Notes: a model not told the origin generated them from the letters alone. A stretch of 64,000 nt of DNA from Actinoplanes sp. NBC_00393 (GCF_036053395.1 NZ_CP107942.1:11336001-11400000), one strand, 5' to 3'; positions 52,956-61,478 are shown, numbered from the stretch's first letter. Program-made: numbers and translations.

Positions 52956-52970
52956 TGCCATAAGTTGGCA
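52956..52970. promoter_or_regulatory. Inverted repeat upstream of the oligopeptide/nickel-type operon
   Basis: TGCCA (52956-52960) and TGGCA (52966-52970) pair across five bases, 50 bases upstream of the binding-protein start in an unusually A/T-rich stretch. This is where an operator of the transporter promoter would lie. It does not match the nickel-responsive Nur box, so the regulator is unknown. Confidence 0.4.
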
Positions 52971-53026
52971 ACAAGGACTGGGATGCGTTTATCCAAGTTC
53001 GACGGCGGCGCCGCGACGGATGGGTT

Positions 53027-53092
53027 CCAGCCGGCACAAAGCTGCATCACAGCAACCACCACGCGGTCTACGTCAAGGGCAGTGACGACGCC
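53027..53092 (+). pseudogene. Fragment resembling Fe/Mn superoxide dismutase N-terminal helix
   Basis: One plus-strand frame reads TKLHHSNHHAVYVKGSDDA. This closely matches the metal-ligand helix of actinobacterial Fe/Mn superoxide dismutases (LHHxKHHAxYVKGAND), including the metal-binding and active-site histidine positions. No start, flanking core or downstream domain accompanies it, and the frame decays at once. It is most simply a relic of a deleted sod gene; chance similarity is possible for so short a stretch. Confidence 0.4.
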
Positions 53093-53110
53093 TGCCTGGG
53101 AGCACGCGTA

Positions 53111-53233
53111 TTACCGGCAGTAGAAGAACGTGCGCCCGGACCCCGTCGACACGAGCACGTCGCGGCCACGGAATACGAGGCCGTTGATCATGAAACGCTC
53201 ATCGTCATCTCCGCCCTGAGGCCAGCAACGCAT
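53111..53233 (-). CDS. Possible 40-residue small protein or gene relic
   Basis: An ATG at 53233 opens a frame to TAA at 53111 encoding a 40-residue chain that starts MRCWPQGG and ends GSGRTFFYCR, with one Cys near each end. It has no clear ribosome-binding site and lower GC3 than the neighbouring genes. It could be a small disulfide-bonded peptide or the tail of a lost secreted protein. Neither is proven. Confidence 0.2.
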   Translation of the reverse strand: MRCWPQGGDDDERFMINGLVFRGRDVLVSTGSGRTFFYCR

Positions 53234-53301
53234 TGACCGCCATCGGTGAATCCGCCTAGGTTCGTGAGGGAACTCCCGAGGCTCTCGGAGGGATCGATCA
53301 G

Positions 53302-54810
53302 ATGATCCGACCCAGGTCCAGAGCTGCGTCGGTGTGCGTCGGCGTGGTGATGCTGATGTCGTCGATGACCGCGGCGGGCACCGCGCAAGCCCGTCAACAG
53401 GGCGGGGATTGCCTCGACCGGAACGCGGCGCTGTCGGTGGAAGAGAGTCGCCTGAGCCTCGCCCTGCCGGACAACGACAACCCCGCGGTGCTGCAGAGCA
53501 AGCCGTTCGCTCAGCAGATGATCGAAGGTGCCGGCTTCCAGGGCGTCACACCCCGGTTCGTTCAGCAACTCTGCGCCGCCTCATCTTTGGCCGCCGCCCG
53601 CAAGATCGTGTCCCGCAACGCCGGTCGGCTGTGGGACATGGCGGTCGATCGGGCTCAGCGGCACGGACCGGTGCGTGGCGCCCTGCCCTACAGCGACGAC
53701 CGGCCGCTCTACTGGACCCGGGTCCAGGCCATGGCCGCGATCCGGCAGTGGGCCCCGCGGTTCCCGCTCTTCTCGGGGCAGCGCCTCGAGCTGATCGAGG
53801 TGTTCGACCGGACATCGCGCGGGATGTCGGACGTCAATCTGCCGCCGGGGGCCGGCGTCAAGCGGATCATCGTGAGTGGCTTCGACCCGTACACGCTGGA
53901 CGGCGGACCGGCCGGTACCGCACCCGGTGCCACGGGCAACAACATCCGGCACGGCAACCCGTCCGGCGCCACGGCGCTGTCGTTGGACGGTACGCGCTAT
54001 CGCACCGCCGACGGCACGATCGCCGCCATCGAGGCGTACACATTGCCGGTGAGCTACCCGGAGTTCCGCCGCGGCTACCTGGAAGACACTGTTGGCCCGT
54101 TCATGCTGCCCGGTCCGCGGCAGGTCGACGCGTCGATCACGGTCAGCCAGGCCGTGGACTCAGTGTTCTGGCTCGAGCAATGGAACGCGCGCTACCACGG
54201 CGTCACGATCGGGAACGACCGGTTCCGGCCCTGCCCGCCGATCGGCAACGTGCCCCAGCTGGCGGTCAACAACCCGGAGTGCAACACCATGGTGGTGGAC
54301 CGCTGGGGTGGCCCGCAGACCTTCGACCTGCGCAAACCGCCGCAGTGGACCAGCGCCACACTGCCCGTCGGCCCGATGATCGCCGCACGGACCGGTGCCG
54401 GCGTGCCGCGACCACCGGGCGACGAGTGGCCCGACGAGTCGGTCGCGTTCGGCGTGATCTGGCACACCAACTACACCCAGTTCCCGGACTGTGCCTCTCC
54501 CACCCGCGAGACCCGCAACAGTCCGCCGCCGGTGGAGTACCCGCCGCCCGCGCCGCCGATTCCGCCTGACCCCGCGTCCTGCTCCTACAGCGGCGGCGGC
54601 GGCAACTACCTGTCCAACGAGAGTGCCTACCGCAACACGCTGCTGCGCGACCGGATGGGCCTGACCATCCCGGCCGGCCACATCCACACCCCGGACATGC
54701 AGCACTTCGAGACCGACTACGGCCCGAGCGACGCGACCTTCGACGCCTGGCGGCTGGCCATCGCCCAACAGACACGCAACCTGATCCACGTCGTGGCGGG
54801 CCAGGCCTGA
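53302..54810 (+). CDS. Secreted pyroglutamyl-peptidase-I-like protein with Ser at the nucleophile position
   Basis: A 502-residue exported protein (signal peptide ending GTAQA). The part from about residue 190 resembles peptidase family C15: IIVSGFDPYTLDGG corresponds to the family's VTGFEPFGG, and GNPSG to its NPS element. GNYLSNESAYR lines up with the active-site G-x-x-x-C-N-x-x-x-Y segment, and AGHIHTP with the catalytic-His G-x-I-H-x-P segment. The nucleophilic Cys is thus replaced by Ser. A large N-terminal helical extension (residues 35-185) and a Pro-rich insert near 410-430 are unlike the 215-residue cytosolic enzyme. Either a serine-type variant, or an inactive binding protein. Confidence 0.75.
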   Translation: MIRPRSRAASVCVGVVMLMSSMTAAGTAQARQQGGDCLDRNAALSVEESRLSLALPDNDNPAVLQSKPFAQQMIEGAGFQGVTPRFVQQLCAASSLAAARKIVSRNAGRLWDMAVDRAQRHGPVRGALPYSDDRPLYWTRVQAMAAIRQWAPRFPLFSGQRLELIEVFDRTSRGMSDVNLPPGAGVKRIIVSGFDPYTLDGGPAGTAPGATGNNIRHGNPSGATALSLDGTRYRTADGTIAAIEAYTLPVSYPEFRRGYLEDTVGPFMLPGPRQVDASITVSQAVDSVFWLEQWNARYHGVTIGNDRFRPCPPIGNVPQLAVNNPECNTMVVDRWGGPQTFDLRKPPQWTSATLPVGPMIAARTGAGVPRPPGDEWPDESVAFGVIWHTNYTQFPDCASPTRETRNSPPPVEYPPPAPPIPPDPASCSYSGGGGNYLSNESAYRNTLLRDRMGLTIPAGHIHTPDMQHFETDYGPSDATFDAWRLAIAQQTRNLIHVVAGQA

Positions 54811-55032
54811 ACGCCTCAGGCGCGCGCCGTGCATGCTTGGCCTCGCCGTCGGCTCGGCATGCTGCGGCATCCATCGGTCGCGCGGATGACGAAGCCATCG
54901 TTCACCACCCAGAGTACGCGCGTCGGCACTGAGGACGCGTACGGTGGTGAGAGCTACCGGCTTCTCCCATCCTCCGACGAGCACCGCCCCCGATCGTGAT
55001 GGCGCCGAGGCTGCACACGGAGAGGCATCGCC

Positions 55033-55923
55033 ATGGATCGCAGCAGTGGGGCCGAGGCCACTCCCGGATCGGGTGGCGCGATACGTCTGCGACTCAACCC
55101 GCATCCGTCGAGGTTCACCGTCCTCGACGGGGCCTGGTGGCCTCGGTCGACGAACGCAGTCACCGAAATCCCGCAACTGACGGCGGCACTTGCCGGGCTT
55201 CGGGGTGAGATCACGCACGTACTGTTGAACGCCTCCGAATGGGACCTCCCGCATCCGCGGCGCGCCGCCACCAGCCGGCGACCGGTGCGGCTCGGCTGGC
55301 ACGCGTCCCAGCCCGCCGGACTGATCACGATCATGACCGAGTTCGGAGACGGCCGCTTCGACCTGATGGTCGTTCCTCCCGACGCGAGCCGTGCATCGGC
55401 CGACGCCGCGCTGACCGCCGCAGTGGACGCAGTGGACAAGCGCCACGCACCTGAACCGCCGGTGGAGGTGAGCGTCGGCGCTTCGCAGGCCGGTGACCTT
55501 CTTTCGCCGCTCGTGGACGCGATCTCGCGGGGCAGTCAGGAAGCGCTCGCCGTGCTGCTGCACCGCACGGCGGAGGCCATCGCGGCCGAGCTGACGGCGG
55601 GCCTGGCGAATGCGGGACAGCGTGCCGCGGTTCTCGCGGGTACCTACGTCGAGGTGTGGTGGCTGGCGGGCTGTCGCGGTAGCGCGGAGTCCGATGTCCT
55701 GCAATGGATCAAGCAAATCCTGCACCGACGTGTCGTGGCCGCCCGGAAGGTCACGAGCCCGCCTGTTGCGTCGGATCATCGGCCCTCCTGCGCAGAGCTC
55801 GAACTGGCGGCTTTGCTGGATCGACCGATCGACCACCTCTGGACGGTCCCGGCCTGCGGATCACGGGAGTCGCTCGTAGTGCTGAAAAGTAACGTCGAGC
55901 CGCTGTCCGTTTCTGCGTGTTGA
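55033..55923 (+). CDS. DUF5994 protein fused to a sigma-70 region-2-like domain
   Basis: A 296-residue protein with ribosome-binding site GGAGAGG. Residues about 15-125 match DUF5994 of actinobacteria: RLRLNPHPSR, DGAWWPRSTN, LLNASEWDLPHPRR, RLGWHASQ and FDLMVVPPDAS. Residues about 155-240 look like the core of an ECF sigma factor region 2: SQEALAVLLHRTAEAI, then LAGTYVEVWWLAG and WIKQILHRRVVAARK, which parallel the T/E-V-W and HRRxVDxxR positions. No region 4 DNA-binding helix-turn-helix follows. DUF5994 proteins are often near sigma and anti-sigma genes; here the two parts share one chain. Function is unknown. Confidence 0.7.
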   Translation: MDRSSGAEATPGSGGAIRLRLNPHPSRFTVLDGAWWPRSTNAVTEIPQLTAALAGLRGEITHVLLNASEWDLPHPRRAATSRRPVRLGWHASQPAGLITIMTEFGDGRFDLMVVPPDASRASADAALTAAVDAVDKRHAPEPPVEVSVGASQAGDLLSPLVDAISRGSQEALAVLLHRTAEAIAAELTAGLANAGQRAAVLAGTYVEVWWLAGCRGSAESDVLQWIKQILHRRVVAARKVTSPPVASDHRPSCAELELAALLDRPIDHLWTVPACGSRESLVVLKSNVEPLSVSAC

Positions 55924-56087
55924 AGCTCGATGGCGGCGTAGACGTTGGCTACCGCCTGCTGCGACGACGGCCAGGATTCAGCCGGACAGAGAGAGTATGC
56001 GTCGGCGTACCGCCTGCGCCGGGCGGAGGCCCTGCTCGAGCGGGCCTGGCCGAGCAGGTTCCCCCGCTCGGCGCATAGACTGGCGCC

Positions 56088-56501
56088 ATGGCGGCCGATG
56101 AGGATGCTCGGCAGGAACGTGGCACGCGAGCGCGGGAGCGCGGGCTCGAGGCGGCCAAGCGCGCGGACGAACTGGCCAAGCGCTCGGAAGCCCTCGGCGA
56201 GCAGATCCGCCGGGAACCCGGGTCCACTCGGGAGCAGGCCGAGGCGGCGCGGGTAAATGCCGAATACGCTCGCCGTGCGGCGGCGCTGTCAGCCGAGCGA
56301 GCCGCCGAAGCTGAGCAACGCTCGGCAAATACTCACGACGACGCCGCTGACCTTCACCGGAGGCTCGGCGACGCTGACATCGACGATGCCGCCACACACC
56401 GACGTGCTGCCGCACAGCACCGCGCCGCTGCGGCCGAAGACCGTGCGAACGCCGCACGTGACCTCGCTGATCGCCGCGCTCGCGAGCTTCCTGAAGCCTG
56501 A
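56088..56501 (+). CDS. Hypothetical Ala/Arg/Glu-rich coiled-coil protein
   Basis: A 137-residue hydrophilic protein composed almost entirely of Ala, Arg, Glu and Asp in heptad-like order (for example GLEAAKRADELAKRSEAL and ARRAAALSAERAAEAEQR), predicted as a long coiled coil. It has no signal peptide, membrane segment or known domain. The ATG at 56088 lacks a strong ribosome-binding site. Similar small coiled-coil proteins are frequent in actinomycetes and remain uncharacterised. Low-complexity composition makes the call moderate. Confidence 0.5.
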   Translation: MAADEDARQERGTRARERGLEAAKRADELAKRSEALGEQIRREPGSTREQAEAARVNAEYARRAAALSAERAAEAEQRSANTHDDAADLHRRLGDADIDDAATHRRAAAQHRAAAAEDRANAARDLADRRARELPEA

Positions 56502-56604
56502 ACCGCTGGGCACGGTCGCGTACACGACCCGTTTGCTGACCGCCCGCGCCGCTGCGCTGTCCGGACACGGCAGCGACGCCGCCAATTGGCCAGTGGGCGG
56601 GGTC

Positions 56605-57345
56605 TCAGGCGGTGGTGCTCAAGGCGATGGAGATGCCCATGCAATGGGCGGCGAACGCTGCGACCGTCAGGGCATGGAAGACCTCGTGGAAGCCGAACCA
56701 GCGCGGGCTCGGGTCAGGTCGTTTGAGGCCATAGACCACAGCACCCACGGTGTAGAGCACACCGCCCAGAAACAGGAACGTGACGACCAGGGCGCCCCCG
56801 GAACGCCAGAATCCCGGTAGGTAGAGCACCGCGACCCACCCCAGGGCGATGTACACCGGCACGTACAGCCAGCGAGGGGCGCCGACCCACAGGACCCGGA
56901 AGGCGACACCGGCCAGCGCGCCGCACCACACGATCCACAGCAAGATGCGGGCCTGGCCCGGCGGCAGCACGAGCACGCAGAACGGCGTGTACGTGCCGGC
57001 GATGATCATGAAAATGTTGGCGTGGTCGAACCGCTGCAGCACCTTGTGAGCGCGTTCGCCCCAGTGACCGCGATGATAGAGCGCGCTGATGCCGAACAGC
57101 AGCGCCGCCGACAGCGTGAACAGCGCTAAAGCCACCCGCGATCTGTCATCCGGGGACAGCGCGGTCAAGAACGCGCCGACACCGACGGCGATAGGAAAGG
57201 TGCCGGCGTGCAGCCAACCCCGAAGCCGGGGCTTGACCATGGCACTGATGTGCTCCAAGCCCTGCTCGACCCGGTCCTCCAGCCGGTTCAGGCCGGTCTG
57301 TGAGCGGTCAGCTAACCTCGGTCTTTCACTTGGCTCATCGTCCAT
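56605..57345 (-). CDS. Hemolysin III / PAQR-family membrane protein
   Basis: A 246-residue protein with seven predicted helices after a 45-residue charged N-terminus. Family motifs are present: SALYHRGHW (Ser and His metal ligands after helix 2), the FDHANIFMIIAGTYTPFC segment, and the C-terminal FHEVFHALTVAAFAAHC with the two histidines that complete the metal site. These proteins are related to ceramidase-like hydrolases and hemolysin III; substrate in bacteria is unknown. The transposon's left side begins within about 20 bases of the start codon, so its original promoter may have been displaced. Confidence 0.9.
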   Translation of the reverse strand: MDDEPSERPRLADRSQTGLNRLEDRVEQGLEHISAMVKPRLRGWLHAGTFPIAVGVGAFLTALSPDDRSRVALALFTLSAALLFGISALYHRGHWGERAHKVLQRFDHANIFMIIAGTYTPFCVLVLPPGQARILLWIVWCGALAGVAFRVLWVGAPRWLYVPVYIALGWVAVLYLPGFWRSGGALVVTFLFLGGVLYTVGAVVYGLKRPDPSPRWFGFHEVFHALTVAAFAAHCMGISIALSTTA

Positions 57346-57354
57346 AGCTGCTGA

Positions 57355-58935
57355 TCGATTGATGTGACTTCGGATGCGGTTTGCCGGGTTGCTGGCATGC
57401 TGATGGCCCGGCGCAGGGCCGGGTTCCTCCGTGAAGCTGGTGGGACGTGGGTTGCTGGGTCAGCCTGCGGGTCGTGGGAGTGCCGCGAGGCGGCTGAAAG
57501 CGCTGGTCAGGGCCTCGGTCCAGGGCCAGTCGGCGGCGATGGCGAGGCGGGTCCGGCGGGCGGTGCGGGTGAGCCGGGCGGCGACGTGCAGCAGCCGGTA
57601 GCGCAGTCTCTTGGGCTCGGCGGTGGCGAGGTCGCCGTCGAGGAGCAGGGTTTGGGTCCAGGCGAGTAGGTCGATGCCGGTCAGGGCGAGTTGTAGCCAG
57701 GCCTGGTTGATCGCGAAGTGCCGGGACGGGAACCGGCCGAAGCCGGTGTCCTTGCCGGTGCGGATGCGGTCTTCGACGCGGGCGTGGGCCCGGTGCCGGG
57801 CCTCCAGGAACTGGATGCCGCCGTTGCCGGGTGGGGTGTCGGTGGCGACGACCTGATGCCGCCAGCCTTCGATGGTGTCGAACAGCGACAGCTGGGCGCC
57901 GGGGTGCGGGCGTTCGCGGCGGACCAGGAACCGGGTGCCCTGCGGCCAGCCGGTAGCGTCGAACAGGCCGGTGATCTCACAGACCTCGGCGTGTTCACGC
58001 AGGTCGCCGTCGGTGTCGATGGCGGGGATCCAGCCGGAGGCCGCGGTGATCGCTTGCCGGACGGGTTCGGTGATCGCGGTGCCGACGCTGAATCGGATGT
58101 CCAGGTGCTGCTCGCGCAGCGATCGGATGTGGGCGAGGAAGCCGTGGCTGGAGCCGGCCGAGTCGCTGCGCAGCAGGACCGGGGTGCCGTGCCGGTGGGC
58201 GTCGGGGATCTGGGTGAGTGCCTGGTCCAGGACGGTGATGTGGTCGGCGGTGGTGTTCGACCCGGCCCGGCCCTCGCGCAGGAGCCCGGACAGGGCTTCG
58301 CCGGTGTTGTCCAGGAAGCAGAACAACGGGTGATAGCCGAAGGTCTTCTTCCAGGTCCGGGTCGCTGCCTCCTTCTCCGAGTGGCAGATGACGATCGTCG
58401 CGTCGATGTCCAGGACCAGGCCCTGCATCTTGCGGCCGGCCACGGTGACCTGTGGCAGGTCGCCGCGGACCTCGGCGTGCTGAGCCCAGGCCACTTCCCG
58501 AGCCTGGGCTCGCGCGGCTCGCAGCTGGGCCAGCATCGCCTCGTCCACCTTCGACAGCAGCCGCCAGGCGGTCGGGTCGGAGGCGACCGGCCCGAACAGG
58601 CCGGCCTGGTCACGCAGGACGGCGAGATCGGCGATCGCTTCGCCGCCGTCGGCGAGCATCACCGCGAGATCGACCGCGATCCGGCCCGGGTCGTGCCCGC
58701 CACCGCGCTGCCGCAGACCCGTCAACCCAAGACTGAACGCGCTGGTCAACCCGGTCGCGTCGGCGAGATCGGCCAGCAGCCGGGCACCAGCGTGAGCGAC
58801 CACGCCCCGCCCGCCACCAGTCACCGTGATCTTCGGACGTGTTGCGGTAGCCTTCACCCAGCAAGTGCCTTCCGTGACAGGAACATCGGACCCTCAGCAA
58901 GTCCTATTTTCCCTGATCAGAAGGCACTTCTTCTT
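57355..58935 (-). mobile_element. IS1380-family insertion sequence (ends approximate)
   Basis: A single transposase gene (57460-58857) with short non-coding flanks forms the element. A terminator-like hairpin follows the gene at 57407-57423. A 10 bp inverted repeat AAGTGCCTTC/GAAGGCACTT (58863-58872 and 58920-58929) precedes it. The words CTGATC and GACTT occur in comparable places near both ends but do not form a convincing terminal repeat, so the exact borders and target duplication could not be fixed. Confidence 0.7.
57460..58857 (-). CDS. IS1380-family transposase
   Basis: A 465-residue DDE transposase of full length. The RNase H-like core includes MQGLVLDIDATIVICHSEKE (first Asp), the region VLLRSDSAGSSHGF (second Asp) and RVEDRIRTGKDTGFGRFPS (Glu), in the order known for IS1380. 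The frame is intact, so the element may still be active. No passenger gene is present. It stands between a hemolysin III gene and a hypothetical membrane protein gene. Confidence 0.92.
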   Translation of the reverse strand: MKATATRPKITVTGGGRGVVAHAGARLLADLADATGLTSAFSLGLTGLRQRGGGHDPGRIAVDLAVMLADGGEAIADLAVLRDQAGLFGPVASDPTAWRLLSKVDEAMLAQLRAARAQAREVAWAQHAEVRGDLPQVTVAGRKMQGLVLDIDATIVICHSEKEAATRTWKKTFGYHPLFCFLDNTGEALSGLLREGRAGSNTTADHITVLDQALTQIPDAHRHGTPVLLRSDSAGSSHGFLAHIRSLREQHLDIRFSVGTAITEPVRQAITAASGWIPAIDTDGDLREHAEVCEITGLFDATGWPQGTRFLVRRERPHPGAQLSLFDTIEGWRHQVVATDTPPGNGGIQFLEARHRAHARVEDRIRTGKDTGFGRFPSRHFAINQAWLQLALTGIDLLAWTQTLLLDGDLATAEPKRLRYRLLHVAARLTRTARRTRLAIAADWPWTEALTSAFSRLAALPRPAG

Positions 58936-58956
58936 TCTCCGCCCACTCCGTGGACA

Positions 58957-58972
58957 GCCCTTAACGAAGGGC
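58957..58972. terminator. Short hairpin beyond the insertion sequence
   Basis: GCCCTT and AAGGGC pair across AACG (58957-58972). It lies downstream of the minus-strand membrane-protein gene and just outside the insertion sequence, and may end that gene's transcript. Confidence 0.4.
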
Positions 58973-59000
58973 CGAGGCTAATCCTGCTCGGCGGGCACGG

Positions 59001-59516
59001 TCAGTACTCACGCCGTCGCGAATACCCAGCCCTAGGCATCGATAACCGGTCGCGAGGATGTGGCACACACGCCGCCAGCAGTCTCTCCGGTCTTGCTGCC
59101 GCGGTCCGGTTCCAGACCGTGCGGTGCTCCGGGCGCCGGGCCCGGCGGGGACATGCGGTGGCGGGCGCGCTTGCGCTTACCGCGGTCAGTGCCGCTCGCC
59201 GTAGGCGCCGGTCCAGCCAGGCAGCCAGCGCCAGGCCACATCCCCACGGCAGCGACCAGGCCAACGCTGCCTGCCCTAAAGTTGTCAGCTGCCAGGAGCC
59301 GTAGAAGCCAACCCACAGCGGCACTGCCACCACCGTCGCACTGCCAAGAATGATGAACGCGGGGCACGGCGGCCGCCACCATTCACGCCGGGCGGCCTCA
59401 ACGTGCTGCTTGACGAGTGCCAGTGCGAGGCAACATGCGACGGTCGAGGCGCCGATGGCAAAGCCACCAGTCGCCCTCAGTATTCGCGCTGCCAGGCACG
59501 AAGACGCGTACGCCAA
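59001..59516 (-). CDS. Hypothetical membrane protein, doubtful ends
   Basis: A minus-strand frame of 171 residues with three convincing hydrophobic helices (GFAIGASTVACCLALALV, AFIILGSATVVAVPLWVGFYG and ALAWSLPWGCGLALAAWL), each followed by basic residues. No ATG or GTG lies near the N-terminus; a TTG at 59516 is the best start. The 50 residues after the third helix are Arg/Pro-rich and do not look like folded protein, so the original 3' end may have been damaged, possibly by events linked to the adjacent insertion sequence. Family unknown. Confidence 0.4.
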   Translation of the reverse strand: MAYASSCLAARILRATGGFAIGASTVACCLALALVKQHVEAARREWWRPPCPAFIILGSATVVAVPLWVGFYGSWQLTTLGQAALAWSLPWGCGLALAAWLDRRLRRAALTAVSASAPATACPRRARRPEHRTVWNRTAAARPERLLAACVPHPRDRLSMPRAGYSRRREY

Positions 59517-59591
59517 TTCCGTCGGTTAGCCCGCCGCTGCTCCGGCCGCGTTCTCCCGGGGCCCCGGCGGGTGATCCGTAAGGATGGAGCT

Positions 59592-61298
59592 GTGAACGTC
59601 GAGTCGTCCCTGGTGTTCGTCCTTGCCGCTGTCGCAGTGGTCGTGGTGGTGCGATGGATCGCCAATCGAACCGGCCTGCCTGCCGCGGCGCTGCTGCCGA
59701 TCATCGGTGTCGGGTACGCGCTGCTGCCGGGACCCAACATTTCGCTGGACCCCGACATCGTGCTGACGCTGGTGCTGCCACCGCTGCTGTACAGCGCGGC
59801 TCTGGACGCTTCTCTGGGCGGGATCCGGCGCAATTTGCGTACGGTGGTGAGCCTGTCGGTGGTCCTGGTCCTGCTGACGGCCCTGGCGATCGGTTTCTGC
59901 TTCTCGTGGTTCGTCTCGGGCGCGACCCTGGCCGCCGGTATCGCGATCGGTGCGGCGGTGGCGCCGCCTGACCCGGTGGCCGCGCTCGCCGTCGGGCGAC
60001 GGGTAGGGCTGCCCCCGAAAATCGTCACACTGATCCAGGGTGAAGGGCTGCTCAACGACGCGACCGCCCTCACCATCCTGAGTGTCGCCGTGGCCGCCGC
60101 CACGGGTGACGACTTCTCGGCGCCGTCGGCACTGGGCCGGTTCCTGATCGCGGCGGCAGGCGGGGTGGCCGTCGGCGTGCTGGTCGCCTTCGCCGTCCGC
60201 CTTCTGTCCCGGCCGCTGAGCAGCGATCCGATGATGGCCAATGCGGTCTCGCTGGCCACCCCGTTCGTTGCCTACCTGATCGGCGAACACGTTCACGTCT
60301 CCGGCGTGCTGGCGGTGGTCATCGCCGGGCTCGTCGTCGGGCACCACACGCCCCGGTCGGCCTCGGGTGCGGGCCGGCTACAGACGAGCGCGGTATGGCG
60401 GCTGGTCGACTTCCTGCTCGAAGGCTGCGTGTTCCTGCTGATCGGCCAGCAACTGCCCGCCGTCGTACAGGGGCTGGCGCAGTACGACACCGCCACCATC
60501 GTCATCGCCGTCACGATCAGCGTCGGTGTTGTTCTGGTGCTGCGGCCGGTGTGGCTGCTGCTGACCCAGTCACTGCCGCGCTCGCTGCACACCTGGCTGG
60601 GCGGTGACCGGCTGGACCGGGACGCCGGTGACAATGCCGACGAGGCGACGCCGTCTCCCGCAGAGCGACGGCGTGAGCAGCGACTGACGGGCCGTGAGGT
60701 CGTCGCTTTGAGCTGGTCGGGAACTCGCGGGGTGATCAGTCTGGCGGCGATCTCCACCATTCCGCTGGTCACCGACAGCGGCGCGCCGTTTCCGGCCCGG
60801 GACCTGCTGTTGTTCTGCACGTTCGTCGTCGTGCTCGTCACCCTGGTGGGCCAGGGACTCACCTTCGCGCCGATCGTCCGGGCGCTCGGGCTCCACGCTG
60901 ACGAGAAAGATCAGGCTCGTCTTCGCAACGAGGCGCGCTCCGCCTCCGTGGAGGCCGCTCTCGCCGCGCTCGACGACCTGCAGGCACAGGAACACGATGA
61001 CATCCACATCCATATGATCGAGACGATGCGGGCTCAACTCGGTGCCCGGCTGACCCGTTACCAGGGCCGGCTCACTCTGCTGCGCGAAAGCGACTCGAAG
61101 AACCTGCCGGTGTCGCCGGGGTACGAGGCGGCTCTGCATGTCCGCCGAGTAGCGATCGATGCCCAGCGCGACGAGCTCCTGCGATGGCGCGATGCCGGCT
61201 GGTTGCCCGACGAGGGGCTTCGGGTACTGGAACGCGAACTCGACCGGGAGGAAGGACTCCTGCCCGACCGGCCGGTGCGCCGGCGCGAGAACACATGA
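59592..61298 (+). CDS. CPA1-family Na+/H+ antiporter
   Basis: A 568-residue membrane antiporter with about twelve helices. The ion-binding region reads APPDPVAALAVG and the following GEGLLNDATALT holds the conserved Asn-Asp pair. WSGTRGVISLAA near residue 375 is the CPA1 helix 10 signature. A hydrophilic C-terminal tail of about 130 residues is charged and probably regulatory. The GTG at 59592 with GGAG upstream gives a normal membrane-inserted N-terminus; the frame extends further upstream but without protein-like character. It would expel sodium in exchange for protons. Confidence 0.92.
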   Translation: MNVESSLVFVLAAVAVVVVVRWIANRTGLPAAALLPIIGVGYALLPGPNISLDPDIVLTLVLPPLLYSAALDASLGGIRRNLRTVVSLSVVLVLLTALAIGFCFSWFVSGATLAAGIAIGAAVAPPDPVAALAVGRRVGLPPKIVTLIQGEGLLNDATALTILSVAVAAATGDDFSAPSALGRFLIAAAGGVAVGVLVAFAVRLLSRPLSSDPMMANAVSLATPFVAYLIGEHVHVSGVLAVVIAGLVVGHHTPRSASGAGRLQTSAVWRLVDFLLEGCVFLLIGQQLPAVVQGLAQYDTATIVIAVTISVGVVLVLRPVWLLLTQSLPRSLHTWLGGDRLDRDAGDNADEATPSPAERRREQRLTGREVVALSWSGTRGVISLAAISTIPLVTDSGAPFPARDLLLFCTFVVVLVTLVGQGLTFAPIVRALGLHADEKDQARLRNEARSASVEAALAALDDLQAQEHDDIHIHMIETMRAQLGARLTRYQGRLTLLRESDSKNLPVSPGYEAALHVRRVAIDAQRDELLRWRDAGWLPDEGLRVLERELDREEGLLPDRPVRRRENT

Positions 61299-61342
61299 GC
61301 CGAACCTCGGCCTCCTGGCCGCTTCCGGAGAACGCGGCGGCC

Positions 61343-61401
61343 GGCCTTTCAACATCTGTGGCACCGGACCGGACCGGGCCGGTGTCGCGTTGCTGAAGGC
61401 C
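61343..61401 (+). terminator. Imperfect long hairpin after the antiporter gene
   Basis: GGCCTT (61343-61348) pairs with AAGGCC (61396-61401), and inside them CACCGG (61362-61367) pairs with CCGGTG (61379-61384). The structure lies between the antiporter stop and the acyltransferase start and may terminate or attenuate read-through. Confidence 0.35.
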
Positions 61402-61478
61402 ACTCGACCTGCTAGACAGGGGCCGGCGAGCGCCGTCCGCAGGGGAATGTCCGCATGCCTGGACAGTGAGAGTGAGTC

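Larger units (their letters stand above)
52971..53301. other. Non-coding region with probable gene remnants
   Basis: This stretch of about 330 bases lies between the transporter operon and the peptidase-like gene. Coding pattern is broken here. It contains a short superoxide-dismutase-like stretch (53027-53092) and a 40-codon minus-strand frame (53111-53233); neither is a complete gene. The promoter of the peptidase-like gene, with GGAGG near 53288, should be at its right edge. Confidence 0.5.

Noticed and set aside
52956..52970. Nickel-responsive Nur box upstream of the oligopeptide/nickel-type operon
   Set aside because: The repeat TGCCA-N5-TGGCA does not match the Nur consensus TTGCAA-N5-TTGCAA, so nickel transport cannot be claimed from it.
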